A DNA stretch of 64,000 bases from Diaporthe sp. PMI_573. Taxonomy: Eukaryota > Ascomycota > Sordariomycetes > Diaporthales > Diaporthaceae. The stretch lies in contig JAJTUP010000015.1 of NCBI GenBank assembly GCA_021399435.1, positions 930,001 to 994,000 on the forward strand. The letters run 5' to 3'. Shown here piece by piece: positions 45,954 to 57,508 of this stretch (positions are counted from its first letter, which is position 1; every line of letters begins with the position of its first letter). The translations under genes and the position numbers were made by a program. Below the pieces are notes generated by a model, which saw only the letters and a program-made list of their open reading frames with translations, was not told the origin of the DNA and made no database searches.

Positions 45954-48900
45954 ATGTTGCCCTCAACTGTTTCCACCAAATATGGTCGGTACAAGACCAA
46001 CCAAAATGACCTCGCAACTTTCCTTGCCGTCACAGGAAATCTCTGTGGTGCGTCAGCCACCCTCACCAAGCCAATTAACTCGTCTTCCGACGACACCAAG
46101 TCGACTCGCCCCAAGGGTAAAGATCGGAAGTTAGCCAAGCAACGAGCTGCTGGCGGCACCATTGATGAGTTGACGCGCCAGAGAGCTCCCAAGCTCGCAC
46201 TGAGCAGTTATGTGCCCCTTGCTGAGGTCATTGCGAAGTCATCTAGCGTGCACGGAAGGATTCCCAAGTGGATCATCACCATCATCGACAAGATCATTAG
46301 CGACCGCGAGGACTGCTTTCGTCACATCAACGGTGAGGATGTGACGGTATTCCTCGCCAAAGGCCAACAGGATGGTCACATCCACCCCATCAACGTGCTG
46401 GGGCGTGTACGATCCATCCTGGCCCCAAAATACAACAAGCAAGTCGCGACGGCTCTGAACATGACCCAGCCCAGGACCCCAAGCAAGAAAGTGCTTGGTG
46501 AAATCTCTGGCAACGCCATCGCAAAGAACTCAACCAATATGTTTGCCGAGCTGAGGTTGAAGACACCCGAGAGCTCGCCCTCCTCGAACGCCGATTCCAA
46601 AGAACAAAGCTCTGCAGTTGCAGCGGAGGATATGGAGAAGGCTGATTCTTGGAGGACTTCTCTTGGTGAGTCCCACGGTACTCAATGCATCCTGATTTGC
46701 CTAGTCTTTACTAGTTCCTACCAGCCTCTGTTTTGACACGCCCACTGATCATTAAACATCCAACATAGCTCCTTCCCAGGTATTTGCAGCCTATTCCGAA
46801 ACCTCTCGCGAGGAAGCCTGGCTTGCGCTGGGATCTCTGCGAGATGAAATGACGTCGATAAGAGGGGCGGTCTTGAAGCAATGGGCCGGTTGGGAAAACG
46901 GGAATGTCGACCTAGCAGCCGCCGCGGTGACCACCAATACAGCCATCGACCTCGTTCGCTCCCTGGAGAATCAGGCTAGACCCGTCATCGAGTCGTACAC
47001 GAAGAGCCTCGATGCCAAGGAGACTCAACTACCAGTCTACTGGTACTCCTTGGGTAACTGGATCAAAGATATCAACGACAAGACTTGTGGGACAAACGTC
47101 TATGCACCGCTCCTAGGAACAGACACCGCAGGCCAAGCCAATCACCCGCCGGACTTCAATACACACAAAGCCGCCAAATACGAGATTCAAGAAATGGAAG
47201 AGTGGCTCCTTGATTCTCAGAGCTTTCGATGGGCTTACACATTAGTGCAGCTGTACTGCATGGAGTTCTTCACCAAGACCAATCCATCATTCAAGCGGCC
47301 AACTGGTCACGAGCCATTGCGCATGGGCAAAGGTGCTCGCCCGGATGATGCCAAACTTTTCGAGCAAGTGCGGAATTGCCGCGGTCATGACATTCAATGG
47401 CTTTACGAACTCTCATTCTTGGGTAATTACGGGGTCGGTCCCGTATTTCCTTTCCTCGACGAGGCGTCTCGCGGCTTTCGCATCAGTGAGTTTCTCCCTG
47501 GAGAGAATTTTCTGGCTAGTACTGCATTTTTGGTGCAAACATATGCTGGGTTGCGGCTCGCGCATGGTCAGACAGTGTTTTGTCTGCCATGGTCTTGAAC
47601 GATGCACCTTTCTTGGTTCTATGAGAGCTCAAGTGCTGACTCTGGGCTCAACAGTGCATGAAGACGTCGACATCAAGCTTTGGGCCGTCTTTGGTGTCCA
47701 GCTGTTCTGGGAAGTGAAGGAACTCCTGGATGAAAGCACCCAGCCCCGACCGCTTCAAGTTCTGAACACTTTCCTACATGGCGGACTCGGATTTTTCCAG
47801 AAGGCCCATGAGCTCTACACATCCATTATCTTTGAAACCCCGGGAGAAGGAGTCGACGGTCAAAGTAACGGACCTGCCAAGGCAGCTCAGCTGGGTTACA
47901 CCGTGCTCATGTGCTTACTTCCCGAGCGACTCGACGAGGAGATCCAGCACATGGGTCACACGAGCTACCCAAACCTGAACAAGTACTACTTGATGACACG
48001 TCATCCGATCCTCTGTGGTATTCTATTGCACACAGCGCGGTTGATGCAGCAGGAAGCTGGTATTACTGTTGAGACTTGCTCTAGGTCAATCATGAAGATG
48101 GCGCATCTCTATAATGCTTGTGCCAATTACGACCTCGTCAAGGCCACCTGGTTTGATCTGGATCACTGCATGACAGAGTTGCAGGGTCCCAATCTCTTCA
48201 TGCTGGGAAAACCACCGGAAAAGAAAACAGAAGACGCCTTCGGTAAGGCCTATTTGTTCGCGGCCGGAGCAATGTCATTAGCTTACACTGCGCCGGACTG
48301 TCGAGACCGAAAGGGGAAGCGGGGTCGAAATCTTGAAGAACAACTTAAGTCCCGCAAGAAGGGCCAGGGAAAGGTCCTGCAGAAGCTTGGCCCGGTCTCG
48401 CTAATGTTTGAAGACAGGTTCTGCAGAGCTGGTGACCGTTACGGACTGAACGAAGAGGACCTGCAAGCCATCACAGAGCGCGCGGCGGCCTACAAGGACA
48501 GCGAGGATCGGAAGCACCGCACGGCTGCAAATCCGAAAACATCTCGTTCCACCGCCAAAAAGCCCAAGTCAGTGGCCCAGCTGCTTGCTGACCTCAGTTT
48601 GGGGCTTGACCAGGAAGTGCTTCAAATTTCTTTCCCATACGTCTGCCTCAATATCGAGTGCGCAAATGTCATCTGGAAGCTAGAAATGCAACTACTGTCC
48701 ACACATCCCGAGTTGCGCGATAGCGACGATGTGCCTCCCGGCTTTGGGAACATAGCACTCCACCTTCTCATGGGGGACTGTGATGAGCTTGGGATCGCAG
48801 CCGATGAGATCCATAGATACGTCGGGGATGAGACACCGGGGAGCACCAACGGCTGGGCGGGAGCCAAATGGATGATGGAGAGTATTCCGGGGGCGCCGAG

Positions 48901-49102
48901 ATCTGGTATCGAAGAGAAGATGCGCGAGAGTATGCGGAAGCGGTCTTTCGAGCTCCAGAAGCACAGCCGCGTTGTTACCACCGACGTGGATGGTCACATC
49001 GAGGAAATTCTCACTTACGAACAGGAGAATAGCCGACAAGAGAGGAGCGGTGTTGGGAACAACGATGGCCGGGAATTCTCGGAAAAGATTACGGCGTCTT
49101 AG
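45954..49102 (+). CDS. DUF6604-type large protein, 3 exons
   Basis: Exons 45954-46665, 46769-47485 and 47655-49102 with introns of 103 and 169 nt give 958 residues. The N-terminus MLPSTVSTKYGRYKTNQNDLATFLAVTGNLCG matches the start of the fungal DUF6604 family (MLP...YxxYKxxTxxFxxWL...CG). It is followed by a Lys/Arg-rich linker (STRPKGKDRKLAKQRAAG). The middle and C-terminal parts are mostly helical and rich in Trp and Leu (IQWLYELSFLGNYGVGPVFPFLDEA, WAVFGVQLFWEVKELL, YLMTRHPILCGILLHTARLM), ending in a charged tail. No enzyme motif is visible and the function is unknown. Both splice joins restore the frame precisely (GFRI-MHEDVDIKLW at the second), which supports the model. Confidence 0.82.
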
Positions 49103-49529
49103 GGCCAGGGGAGACCATTTCTTGCTTGAGCCCTCTCGTCTTGCTTGTCCAAGTCAAACGTCGAAGGAGTTGATGTTGCGATGAGTGCATAGGAACCTGG
49201 ACCTGGTTTGCGAGAGCTGATACTATTGCTGAACTCACCTGGTTGGAGGGGATGCATTGGAACTAACAGGTCTTGGCTGCTTTTGAGAGTTCGTGTTCTG
49301 AACCCGACGATTGCCTTTGTGGACGACGCTTGGAAATCGAATTTCTGCCTTCCTATACGCTTGTTGCAGATTAAGACTCAAGCGCTTTGTACACAGCATT
49401 CTGTCTAAGACCCAATAGGTCGCTCTTCAGGTGGAACTAAATCGCAGCACTGTGTATGAAGTATGAATCAACACTCCGGTGATCGGACACATCATGAAAG
49501 CCTTTCTCGCCTGCAGTCTGTTGAAATCA
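49103..49529. other. Convergent intergenic region
   Basis: It holds the 3' ends of the DUF6604 gene (plus) and the NRPS-like gene (minus). Nothing else was seen. Confidence 0.45.
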
Positions 49530-52500
49530 CTAAATCTTCCCTATGCCAATGCCGCTATCTCTCTTGCCCTTCGTCGCTGTACAAGCTTGGCCGTCAATGT
49601 CAGTTCCTCTCCGGACAGACTTCCATTTCTCCAGTCCCATCCAGTAAGTCAAAAATCGCCCAACCTGCTTTTCGTCTATCTTGGGAACCTCCCTCAATGT
49701 GCTGGAATACCTCTGCGCTTCAGACATATCAAATGCGCCTCGTGCGCGTTGAGAAGATTGCTCGTCACGAACCGCACCGTACCTCGCCTTAAAATACTGA
49801 AGCAGTCTGTGGTTGGGGACTGCGCTCTCCAGCCGACGTACCCACTCCTGCCCAGGGATGGTCTCAAAAGAAAGATTATTTCTTTTGAGAGCAGGTAGGA
49901 ACTCCGTATTCCAGCGTACCGGAGTAGTGCTCGAAAGATGAAATATCCGTGCTTCTTTGCCGTCGCCACGGGATCGACTGCGAAAGGCTAGTTCGACCAC
50001 AGCAGTTGCAGCTATGTCGACTGGCAGCCAAAAGGTCGCGTCGTCCCCCTGTATAAGAGGAAGCGCGCCAATTGTCAGGGCGCTCTGCACTGTCAATGGA
50101 ATCGCCTCTTTAGGATTCCATATTCCGTGCTTTGTGTCACCCACAACCTGCCCGACTCGGAGCATCTGGACTGGCAGAGCGACACCCTTCTTTGCAGCAT
50201 ACTTGTCGGCTGCGACGCAGATCTCCTCTGCAACCCACTTCGACTGTCCGTAGCCCATGGGAGTTGTGGCCTCCCATCCATACCTAGCTTCCTTGACCAC
50301 GCCTTGTTCTCTCGCCCGCATTACAGTGGCGATACTCGAGATGAATGAGAAGGTTGGCTTTGGGTGTAGAGGGGAAGACATTGAAAGTCCCAGCAATCGA
50401 GAGACGGAGGCAATAGATGGCTCGAAGGATGGCAATGACATGTTGAAATTGACAGCCCAGGCACCATGAATGATGTCTGTGACCGAAGTACGCAACGCAT
50501 CGTACTGTTTGTCGTTGAGACCGAGATGTTGTTGTCCAATGTCAGAGGCAAGGGCGACAACTTTTAACCTTGCACTGTGATCAGCAACATCTAGACGGGC
50601 CTCGCGAAGGGACTCGGTGATGCGTAGGTCTGCCGCTATATCCGAGTCCGCTCGGACGAGGCAATACACCCGGTCCACGTTGAGGCATGACATGAGACGA
50701 TGGACTACATGGCGGCCAATGAAACCAGTGGCCCCAGTGAGCAGCTAGACAATTTAGCAATATTCTGAGGAGCTCATCCAATCGGTGGTATCTTACGACA
50801 ACGCGCCCAGGGCCAGCCTGCAGGCCTCGAGTTTCGATGGGCGGAAATTGAGTGTACTTCTGTATTAGTCCTTGTGCGATGGCTCTCTCAGAGGCTTTCA
50901 CGTCCTTGAGGTCCTGTGAATTTCTCAGCGCCAGGAAGTAGTCCGTGAGCTGCCTCACAGTGGGATTTTCAAAGACGACATTGGTTGGCAGGGGACGGCC
51001 GCCGACGTTGACGCGCCTGAGAAGCCGCGAGCGGACGTGTGATGCCTGCAACGAGTCCATGCCCAGCCCAAAGAAGTCGTCGTCACCCCCCAGTGTGGCA
51101 TATCCGACTGACAGCACCGAGCTCACGACTTCGCTCACAATGCCCTCGACCTCGTCGTCTGCCACGGAGATCTGTGCGTTGCCTTGCGCTTCTCTTGCGG
51201 CGTAGTGCGACTCGATGTCCTCTTTGCATATTTCGTGGAACTTGGAGCGGATAAGAGTGTCCTTGGCCGTTCTTGGAACTTCACTGCCAGCGTCTCTGAA
51301 TATGACAGAATCAAGTGAGACTCGTGTATAGGCTGAAACTCTGGAGTTTCCCAGCTCGAGGTCAGGAGCAATGCGAGCCGCCAGCTCTTCCTTGGACAAC
51401 CCTGCTGCGCTGGCCGACGGCACCACGATCAGACCGAGGGAGTCGCGCCCTGCACCAAAAGCCATCGCGGTGTTCACGTCGCGGTTCTTTTCCACGGCCT
51501 CTTCTAGAAGATGTGGATCCGCTTTCAAGCCATTAACCAATACAATTATGTCGTCGGCCCTGTGGGAAAACTTCCACTTCTTGGGGTCAGTGGGATGGCG
51601 CATAAAGAGATCCTTGGTCTCGTACGAGCCATCAGGTCTGTTAGACGTGACCAAAGTGGGCATCTCGGGAAGCACAACAAGGTGCCACAGACCTTGCTCC
51701 TTGTCCCCGTACGGCTCGAACTTCAGGTGCGGTTCTGCGAATGGCAAAGCCTTCAGCCAGATCCAGTCCCGTCCCGAGCAATTGACCATCAAGCCACCAC
51801 TTTCTGTCTGCCCGTATGGAGACATGATTTTCACACCCTTCTCCACCAGCTCGTTCCCTAGTACCTCTGGCGTAGCTGCGCCCGCTACGGCCACGCGCTG
51901 CAGCTGAGAAAGTCTTTCTGCGCCGCCTGGGATCTCATTGATGAACTTGAGTAAGTGTGGCACTGTCGCTAGAGCCTCGCTCCTCGTGATGTCTAGTGCT
52001 TCTAGAATGATTGACGCGGTCATAGGACGGGAGGCGTTCATAAGACTCAGTCTGTACGTCCCCCAAAGTGTGGCAATGAAATGGGCGAAGCCATAACTGT
52101 GGAAAACGGGAAGTGTCGCCAGCATGTCTGGAACAGTCTCCGCAATACGTCGTCCCATGTGCCTGAGATCATGGCCCACGTGGCGGACAACAGGCTTTGG
52201 CAGGCCGGTTGTGCCACCGCTGTGAATAACGAAGAAAGGCGTGTCGGAATCATCTTTATATTCTAAAGTGGGGAGGTCGACTGGGACTCTGTGACGCGAA
52301 AGGGCCTCGAGATCCGCTACTTTGGTCATGTGAAGGAGTTTGAAATCCGGCAGATTCCCTTGGGTAGTTTTCACCCTCTCCACGACTTGAATTGAAGTGC
52401 CATATGCGAAAACGGCCGTGCATCGCTGAAGCCGTATGAGGTGCGCCAATCCATTGTCGGCCAGCCGTGGTGACAGGCACACAGTCGTCAGGCCCATTCG

Positions 52501-52782
52501 ACTGAGGGCAAAGAGATGGATGTAATATTCAAGGCTGGAGGGTCCGACTATGGCAACTGCTGGCACATCGCCGGGCTTCGCATTTTGCACAGACTCTCCG
52601 AGGGATTTGGGGTACGTGCTTATTGCACTTCTCGTTAATCGATCCAAGTCCTTGGCTGTATAGTCTCTGAAATCCAGCTCGCGTTCTGGGTAGGAAATCA
52701 TCACCTTGTCTGGCGCAGTCTCCACCATTCGGCGGAGGAGGGTGTCGACGGTGACCACATCTGATGATGTCTGAGGCTCCAT
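49530..52782 (-). CDS. NRPS-like adenylate-forming reductase (A-T-R)
   Basis: Exons 52782-50797 and 50744-49530 with a 52-nt intron give 1066 residues. The adenylation domain (1-530) has core A3 SGGTTGLPK (188-196), A5 YGQTESG (323-329) and a downstream HRADDIIVLVNGLKADP block. The carrier domain has DDFFGLGMDSLQ with Ser577 for phosphopantetheine. The intron falls just before the reductase domain, which begins LLTGATGFIGRHVV (663-676, NADP-binding) and has the catalytic pair Tyr827/Lys831 in MGYGQSKW. There is no condensation domain. Enzymes with this layout activate a carboxylic acid, load it as a thioester and release it as an aldehyde or alcohol with NADPH, as in alpha-aminoadipate reductase and several fungal metabolite reductases. 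The substrate is unknown. Its neighbours on the right (SDR, P450, MFS) suggest secondary metabolism. Confidence 0.92.
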
Positions 52783-53959
52783 GGTACTAAATGCATCTGA
52801 CTGCGACTGAACTGGTGAGTCATGAAATGGTATGACTTGAACTGAAGATCTAGCTGGTGTTATATCTGCTTTTCACGGCCCAGGAACACTGGTGATTTTC
52901 CCGAGTTCAGCAACCGGGCGTCCTATTTCCGAGTAAGGAGACTTCATGCTTCATCGCGATCCAAATGTGTTGAATGCTGTCATCCCATCGGGCACAGGCG
53001 TCGAAAGTTCGCGGGGCCATTCGGTTTCGTCAAGGGTCATCCCGAGTTATTTGGGCAGAAAACCAATCCTATTTCTCAGGGTTATCTCGGATGGTGCTTC
53101 AGGGCTGGAAGCTTTCATATAAAGTTTACGCTCTCGGAACCTCGGCTTTGGATTCAGCGAGTGATGCACATATGACCGATTCGAATCAAGGACAGGCTCA
53201 GACTACACCTCAGCACCGCGAAAATGATTTCAAAGCAGAGTGGTACTAAGCGTTGGCATAAGTGGACTAAATTCTCACTCATTTGGAATATCCTATGCCA
53301 TGGCATGCCGAGGTCCAGATTAGTTGTGGTCTTCTGAGGGCCGTCTTTCTCCAATCGAGCCCAACACAACTCCAGATGTTTGAATGCTGTGAAATCACAA
53401 ATTCCGTCAGTATAGACCCGTGCCAATCACTGTCTTGAATTTGGATCGTCGACATTTCAGGTAACCTCGTATCGAGTTTCCTTTCTTGTGTTGACCGCAG
53501 TCGTATGCACTGGTATGCACTGGTTCAGAACTTGCTGACATGGCATAGCTGGGCACATGGATGTGCAGGTATTGTGCATTTTGTGCAGTAATCGGGCTGC
53601 GAGACAACCTATCGGAAAGACACAGTCATCATTGCTGGACCTTGAATCAGAGGGGTTTCCATGGAATCCCTACGCTACCTAGGTACAGTCGTGATTTGCA
53701 AGTTCAGTTCAAGTTGTTCACCCCAATTCTCTTTTCTTTCATGATTGATAGTGGACTACCTGGTCTACTCGTAACGGCTAGAACAACCCAGCTCCACACA
53801 CCCCTATTCGATCCACTACTCTACCAATCGGAGGAGCAATCGGCAATTTGCAGATCCCAAGACCAGTCTAGACCAGCTTTCACAAACGCCCAAGTTTTCC
53901 TCACCGACTTTCTTCTCACATGACTCTCAGCCCTTCAAGTTCTGAGGATTTCATCATCC
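52783..53959. other. Promoter side of the NRPS-like gene
   Basis: No gene was recognised. It contains the upstream region of the NRPS-like gene and of the tRNA-Ser gene. Confidence 0.4.
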
Positions 53960-54062
53960 GGCGCCGTGGCAGAGTGGTCTAATGCGATAGACTAGAAATA
54001 CCTTGGGTGCTTCTGGCCATCTATTCTCTTCGGAGGCGCATGTTCGAATCATGCCGGCGTCG
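53960..54062 (+). tRNA. tRNA-Ser (AGA) with 21-nt intron
   Basis: Acceptor GGCGCCG pairs with CGGCGTC (one G-T wobble), then discriminator G as in eukaryotic serine tRNAs. The D arm starts TGGCAGAGTGGTCTAATGCG. The anticodon stem ATAGA/TCTAT encloses loop CTAGAAA with anticodon AGA. The intron lies at 53998-54018, one base after the anticodon. A long variable arm (TCTCTTCGGAGGC) and T arm (GCATGTTCGAATCATGC) follow. The mature length is 82 nt. Confidence 0.93.
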
Positions 54063-54474
54063 ATCACTTTTGCATCATCTGTCCCGCTCTCACTGTGGTC
54101 GAGCCGGAATGTTGGTTCTAACTATTTTGCCTTTTGCCGTATCTTCCTTGGAACTTGTGTCGTAATGAGAACTCCTTACCTAGGTGCTCTTATTTGTGGT
54201 AGATCTGACATTTATAGGTGTCATGTGTAACTATTTAGTTACATTTCTCGTATCTGCATGGTCATTAGATGCCTCCTTAGTAATGTTATATATTGCATTT
54301 CATCGCATTGCATTTCGTATCACACCTTGGATTGTATCATTCATATCCAATGCAACCATAATCAAATAACGTTGATACATTACAACTCTTCCTGACATGT
54401 CAGCGGGTGGATATGCCACGACTTGCTTTCCCTGGTTGTATTCCCAGCATTCAAGGGGCCGCTCGGCCTCAGCA
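54063..54474. other. Intergenic, AT-rich
   Basis: Downstream of the tRNA-Ser gene and of the peptidase-like gene. No coding sequence was recognised. Confidence 0.4.
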
Positions 54475-55390
54475 TCAATTTATTAGCAGAATACTATCAT
54501 CGTCCTTCCTCCGAGCAGTACAACTAGTGCTGTACAAAGTTGAGCTGCTGATTCCTGCAATCGGCGTACCTCCCTCACGCGAATACAAGCAGTCGTCAAG
54601 CTGCAGCTCCAGGCCCGAAAAGTCTGTGTTCGTCCAGGAATCAAACATCCACTGAGCAACTGAGCGGCAGGGGAAGCTGTTGTTCGACAGGGTAACGCTC
54701 CTTCTTTGCCCGTTGTTCAAGTTTTGTGCGGTCCTTTGCGCGTTGTAATCCAGTCAGCCATCCATAGGTATTTATCATTTTGTCTGGTTCCGGCAGCGAG
54801 ACGAGAAGAGCCTGTTGCTTATGGGGCTCCGGGGAGGGGGGGGGTACGAACATGACGCCCTCAGTTCCATCACGACTGACTTCTAAGCTCAGGTGAACGA
54901 GATCGCCCGGAGAGACTGCCTCACATCAGTGATTGTAGTTTTATTATTCAGGCTCGAGACCAGCGAATCGGCTCCCAAGCTTACAAGGCATATTCGTTAC
55001 TGTTTCCAAGTAGCGGTTTGCAGCATCGCGGGAACCTTTGTCGAAAATTACTCTATACTGAGGGGCACCGCCGACGACCTGGTGTTTGTTTAGCATTCAG
55101 GCTGTGATCTACTATTGACGAAGGAAATAATCTTTACCTACGTCGATATCTAAGCTGAGTTGGACGGCGTCGTCGAAACCTGACATGCACGAAATGCCAA
55201 CATACGCCCTGAATCCAGCGCCGTCATACCGGGAAAGGCCAGATGGCACTGTGAGTGTCCCCGAGACACTCGTTATGGATGGCACGTTGGGGTTAGACTG
55301 TTCTATGGCACCGCAGTAGGGGGGCTCGCCAGCCACCTGAAACGAGACCAGGACAAAGACTGCGGTCCTGATCACAGTCGCCAGCTGCAT
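54475..55390 (-). pseudogene. Secreted glutamic-peptidase (G1/eqolisin)-like gene, degenerate
   Basis: The first exon (about 55390-55139) encodes a signal peptide (MQLATVIRTAVFVLVSFQVAG) and a G1-type start: SVSGTLTVPSGLS, then AYVGISC and AVQLSLDID, where the Gln aligns with the catalytic Gln of eqolisins. Two more pieces follow after likely introns: VVGGAPQYRVIFDKGSRDAAN and SPGDLVHLSLEVSRDGTEG. A last piece has NLNNGQRRSVTLSNNSFPC and AQWMFDSW and ends at 54475. The last piece corresponds to AEWIVEDF of active enzymes, so the catalytic Glu appears replaced by Asp. I could not join the third and fourth pieces in one frame. A run of nine C (plus strand G9 near 54836-54844) sits between them. 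It is either broken or mis-sequenced there, and probably inactive as a peptidase. Confidence 0.5.
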
Positions 55391-56026
55391 TGCGTCGGTT
55401 GAAACGAAGATATCGTGCGTCAAGAATATTTATGATGTACTATGTTGAAAATATGGCAAGCGCCTGAATACACACAAATCGCAAAGTTGTGGAAGCTGGG
55501 AAGAGGGAACATATTCCACAACGAGACTATCACAATTCGCTCCCGGCATTTATATCTACAGATTCTTTCTAAGTCATCATAAGCGATGGATCAAAGACCG
55601 AGATTGCAATATGAAAGCGAGGTGTGCTTGGGACATAGGATAAATAAGAGTCTGACAGCATCTACGCTTGCCCAGGTGGTAATGTGGGACATTGGAATCG
55701 CGCTCCAGGGTCGAGGGGACAATTCTTGAGAGGTCGTTCCTGGTTGTAACCGAATTCCATACTCGGTGCACGAGGCAGCTAGCTTTGTTCCAGGTCTGAA
55801 TAATCGTGCGGTTGGCAATTCAGGTTACCAAATGCGAGGTTTCTGGGATAACGGGGCAGACTGCCGGCTTCTTTCAGCTTGTTGCCCTACCGGCAGTCGC
55901 TCAACAATTTCCCCTGATTCCTACAGGCTCTAGGCAGCAGCGCTCCTTCGAGCCTTGGCTCCTGACAGAGGCCGGATCTGGCTAACAATCCCATCGCAAA
56001 TTCAGCAGAACTAAAAACAGAACTAA
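55391..56026. other. Intergenic region
   Basis: Upstream of the peptidase-like gene. No gene was seen. Confidence 0.4.
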
Positions 56027-56230
56027 CACCTCGAGCCGCAGCCCTACCAGCATGTCCGGCCTACTGTCATCTCCGGCCCTTCGGGCCTTGGCAAGGGCAC
56101 GCTGGTCCAGAAGCTCTCTGGCGCCAAAATGAGCGCCTCCGGTACAACTGTCTCTCTGACAAACCGTCGGCTGCGACCCGGCGAAAGTCGAGGGTTCAAC
56201 TATATGTTCGTGACCCGTTCTTACTTCTGA
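56027..56230 (+). pseudogene. Guanylate kinase fragment
   Basis: An open stretch of 67 codons without a start codon contains the P-loop VISGPSGLGKGTLVQKL of guanylate kinase. After a short altered segment comes TVSLTNRRLRPGESRG, then NYMFVTRSYF and a stop. In intact enzymes these blocks bind ATP and GMP (SVS-TTRxxRPGExxGxxYxFV). The segment between them is shortened and the rest of the enzyme (lid and C-terminal parts) is absent. It is a dead partial copy of an essential nucleotide kinase gene whose intact version must lie elsewhere. Confidence 0.75.
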
Positions 56231-56503
56231 TCTCTGATCTTGCAGATCGCCGTGGCAGAGTGGCATGGTCGTGGACAACTTGAGGCATCGGTCTATATAA
56301 ATTTCTAGAGCAGAATTCCCTCAGTCAATTCTGCATTGAGCTGACTAGGGAACACTTGAATGAAGTGGACAGGGCACCTTGCGAACCACTCAAATAACAT
56401 CGACAGGAGGCCGTGGGAAACCAAATAATCAAGCTGGGTCTTCCAAAGCATTAGTGAACGAAGACAACCGGCCTAGACTGCGTATTGTCTGTGTCAGGAG
56501 GCA

Positions 56504-57508
56504 TCAAAGACCTTCTACATACTGGCCGTGAGACTCCTGTCCCTTCTTAACAGCGGCATCAATTACCGCTCGAGCGCCAATTGCAGGGGAATGCCCGATA
56601 ATATGGGACATCAAAAAGACGATGAAGCCTAGTAAAGTGCCATCGGCATCACGAGATAAACTGGTTCCGTAGCAGAATCCGGGGTTGGCAGCATTGATAA
56701 CAACATCAGAAGAAGGGACAACCTTGGTCAGCTCAGACAGGAACAGCTGGACCATGAGCTTCGAGGTACTATACCGCTCGGCCATATCCCATTTTACCGG
56801 CTTCTTGTCCAGGGCGGGAAGCAAAGGGTCTGCGCCCCTCTCTGGGAATTTCGCGAATGCGGCCAAGTCTGAAGTCACAATGACAATACGCCCGGGTGTG
56901 GAGAGTGCCCCAGATTCTCCTTTCGACTTGAAGACACGGATAAACAACAGGACGAGGAGATTAGTTGATAGGTAATTGGTTTGGACATCTTCCTCGTGGC
57001 CTGTGGATGGGTTGAACTCCATGTTGACTCTGTACACGCCAGCGTTGAGAATTACGAGGTCTAGTCGTTGGAGAGCGTCCGCCTTCTCTGCAAAGGTCGT
57101 AATTGACTCGTAGGACGACATGTCAAGCTTCCACACTTCAACCTGGCCCTGCGAGAGCTTCCGCCTGGTGGAGATTCTCTTGATAGCGGCTTCACCTTTA
57201 GATTCTTCTCGTACTGCAAGTACTGGGCGGGTCATTGTAAGCAGAGACCAATATGAGCCATATGTATCAACTTACCGAGCTTGCTCAAGCCCAAATCAAG
57301 GAGCTGACGGGCGCATTCCACTCCATTCCACTCCAATCCCGCCATTGGCGTCTGTCAATATTGCTGTCTTCCCACTGAGATCGACATCGTCCCGCTTGGT
57401 GGCAGGGCAAGTTTCGAGAAGCTGATGACGGAAATATTCTAGATTACTCGCTTGCTGCTCAGGAGTTAGGTCGAGCTTGGGCGGCCACGTCATTATGTTG
57501 GACTGCAT
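56504..57508 (-). pseudogene. Short-chain dehydrogenase/reductase gene broken by a 10-bp tandem duplication
   Basis: Exon 1 (57508-57276) encodes DLTPEQQASNLEYFRHQL, then DLSGKTAILTDANGGIG. Exon 2 (57222-56504, after a 53-nt intron) continues VLAVREESKGEAAIKRIS and holds LDLVILNAGVY (NAG motif) and the catalytic YSTSK. The unit ATTCCACTCC is present twice at 57315-57334 (plus strand) and shifts the frame into an early TGA. With one copy the frame would read GIGVECARQLLDLGLSKL and the total would be 314 codons. The cofactor motif TGxxxGxG is also altered to TDANGGIG. The start could be 57508 or 57493, and the second has the better context. The family uses NAD(P)H to reduce or oxidise small molecules. 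Confidence 0.8.
57315..57334 (+). repeat. 10-bp tandem duplication inside the SDR gene
   Basis: Two direct copies of ATTCCACTCC. This duplication is what breaks the reading frame of the SDR gene. Confidence 0.95.

Noticed and set aside
56249..56264. Second tRNA-Ser-like start (CGCCGTGGCAGAGTGG)
   Set aside because: Sixteen bases match the 5' part of the tRNA-Ser gene at 53960, but no anticodon arm, T arm or acceptor partner follows.
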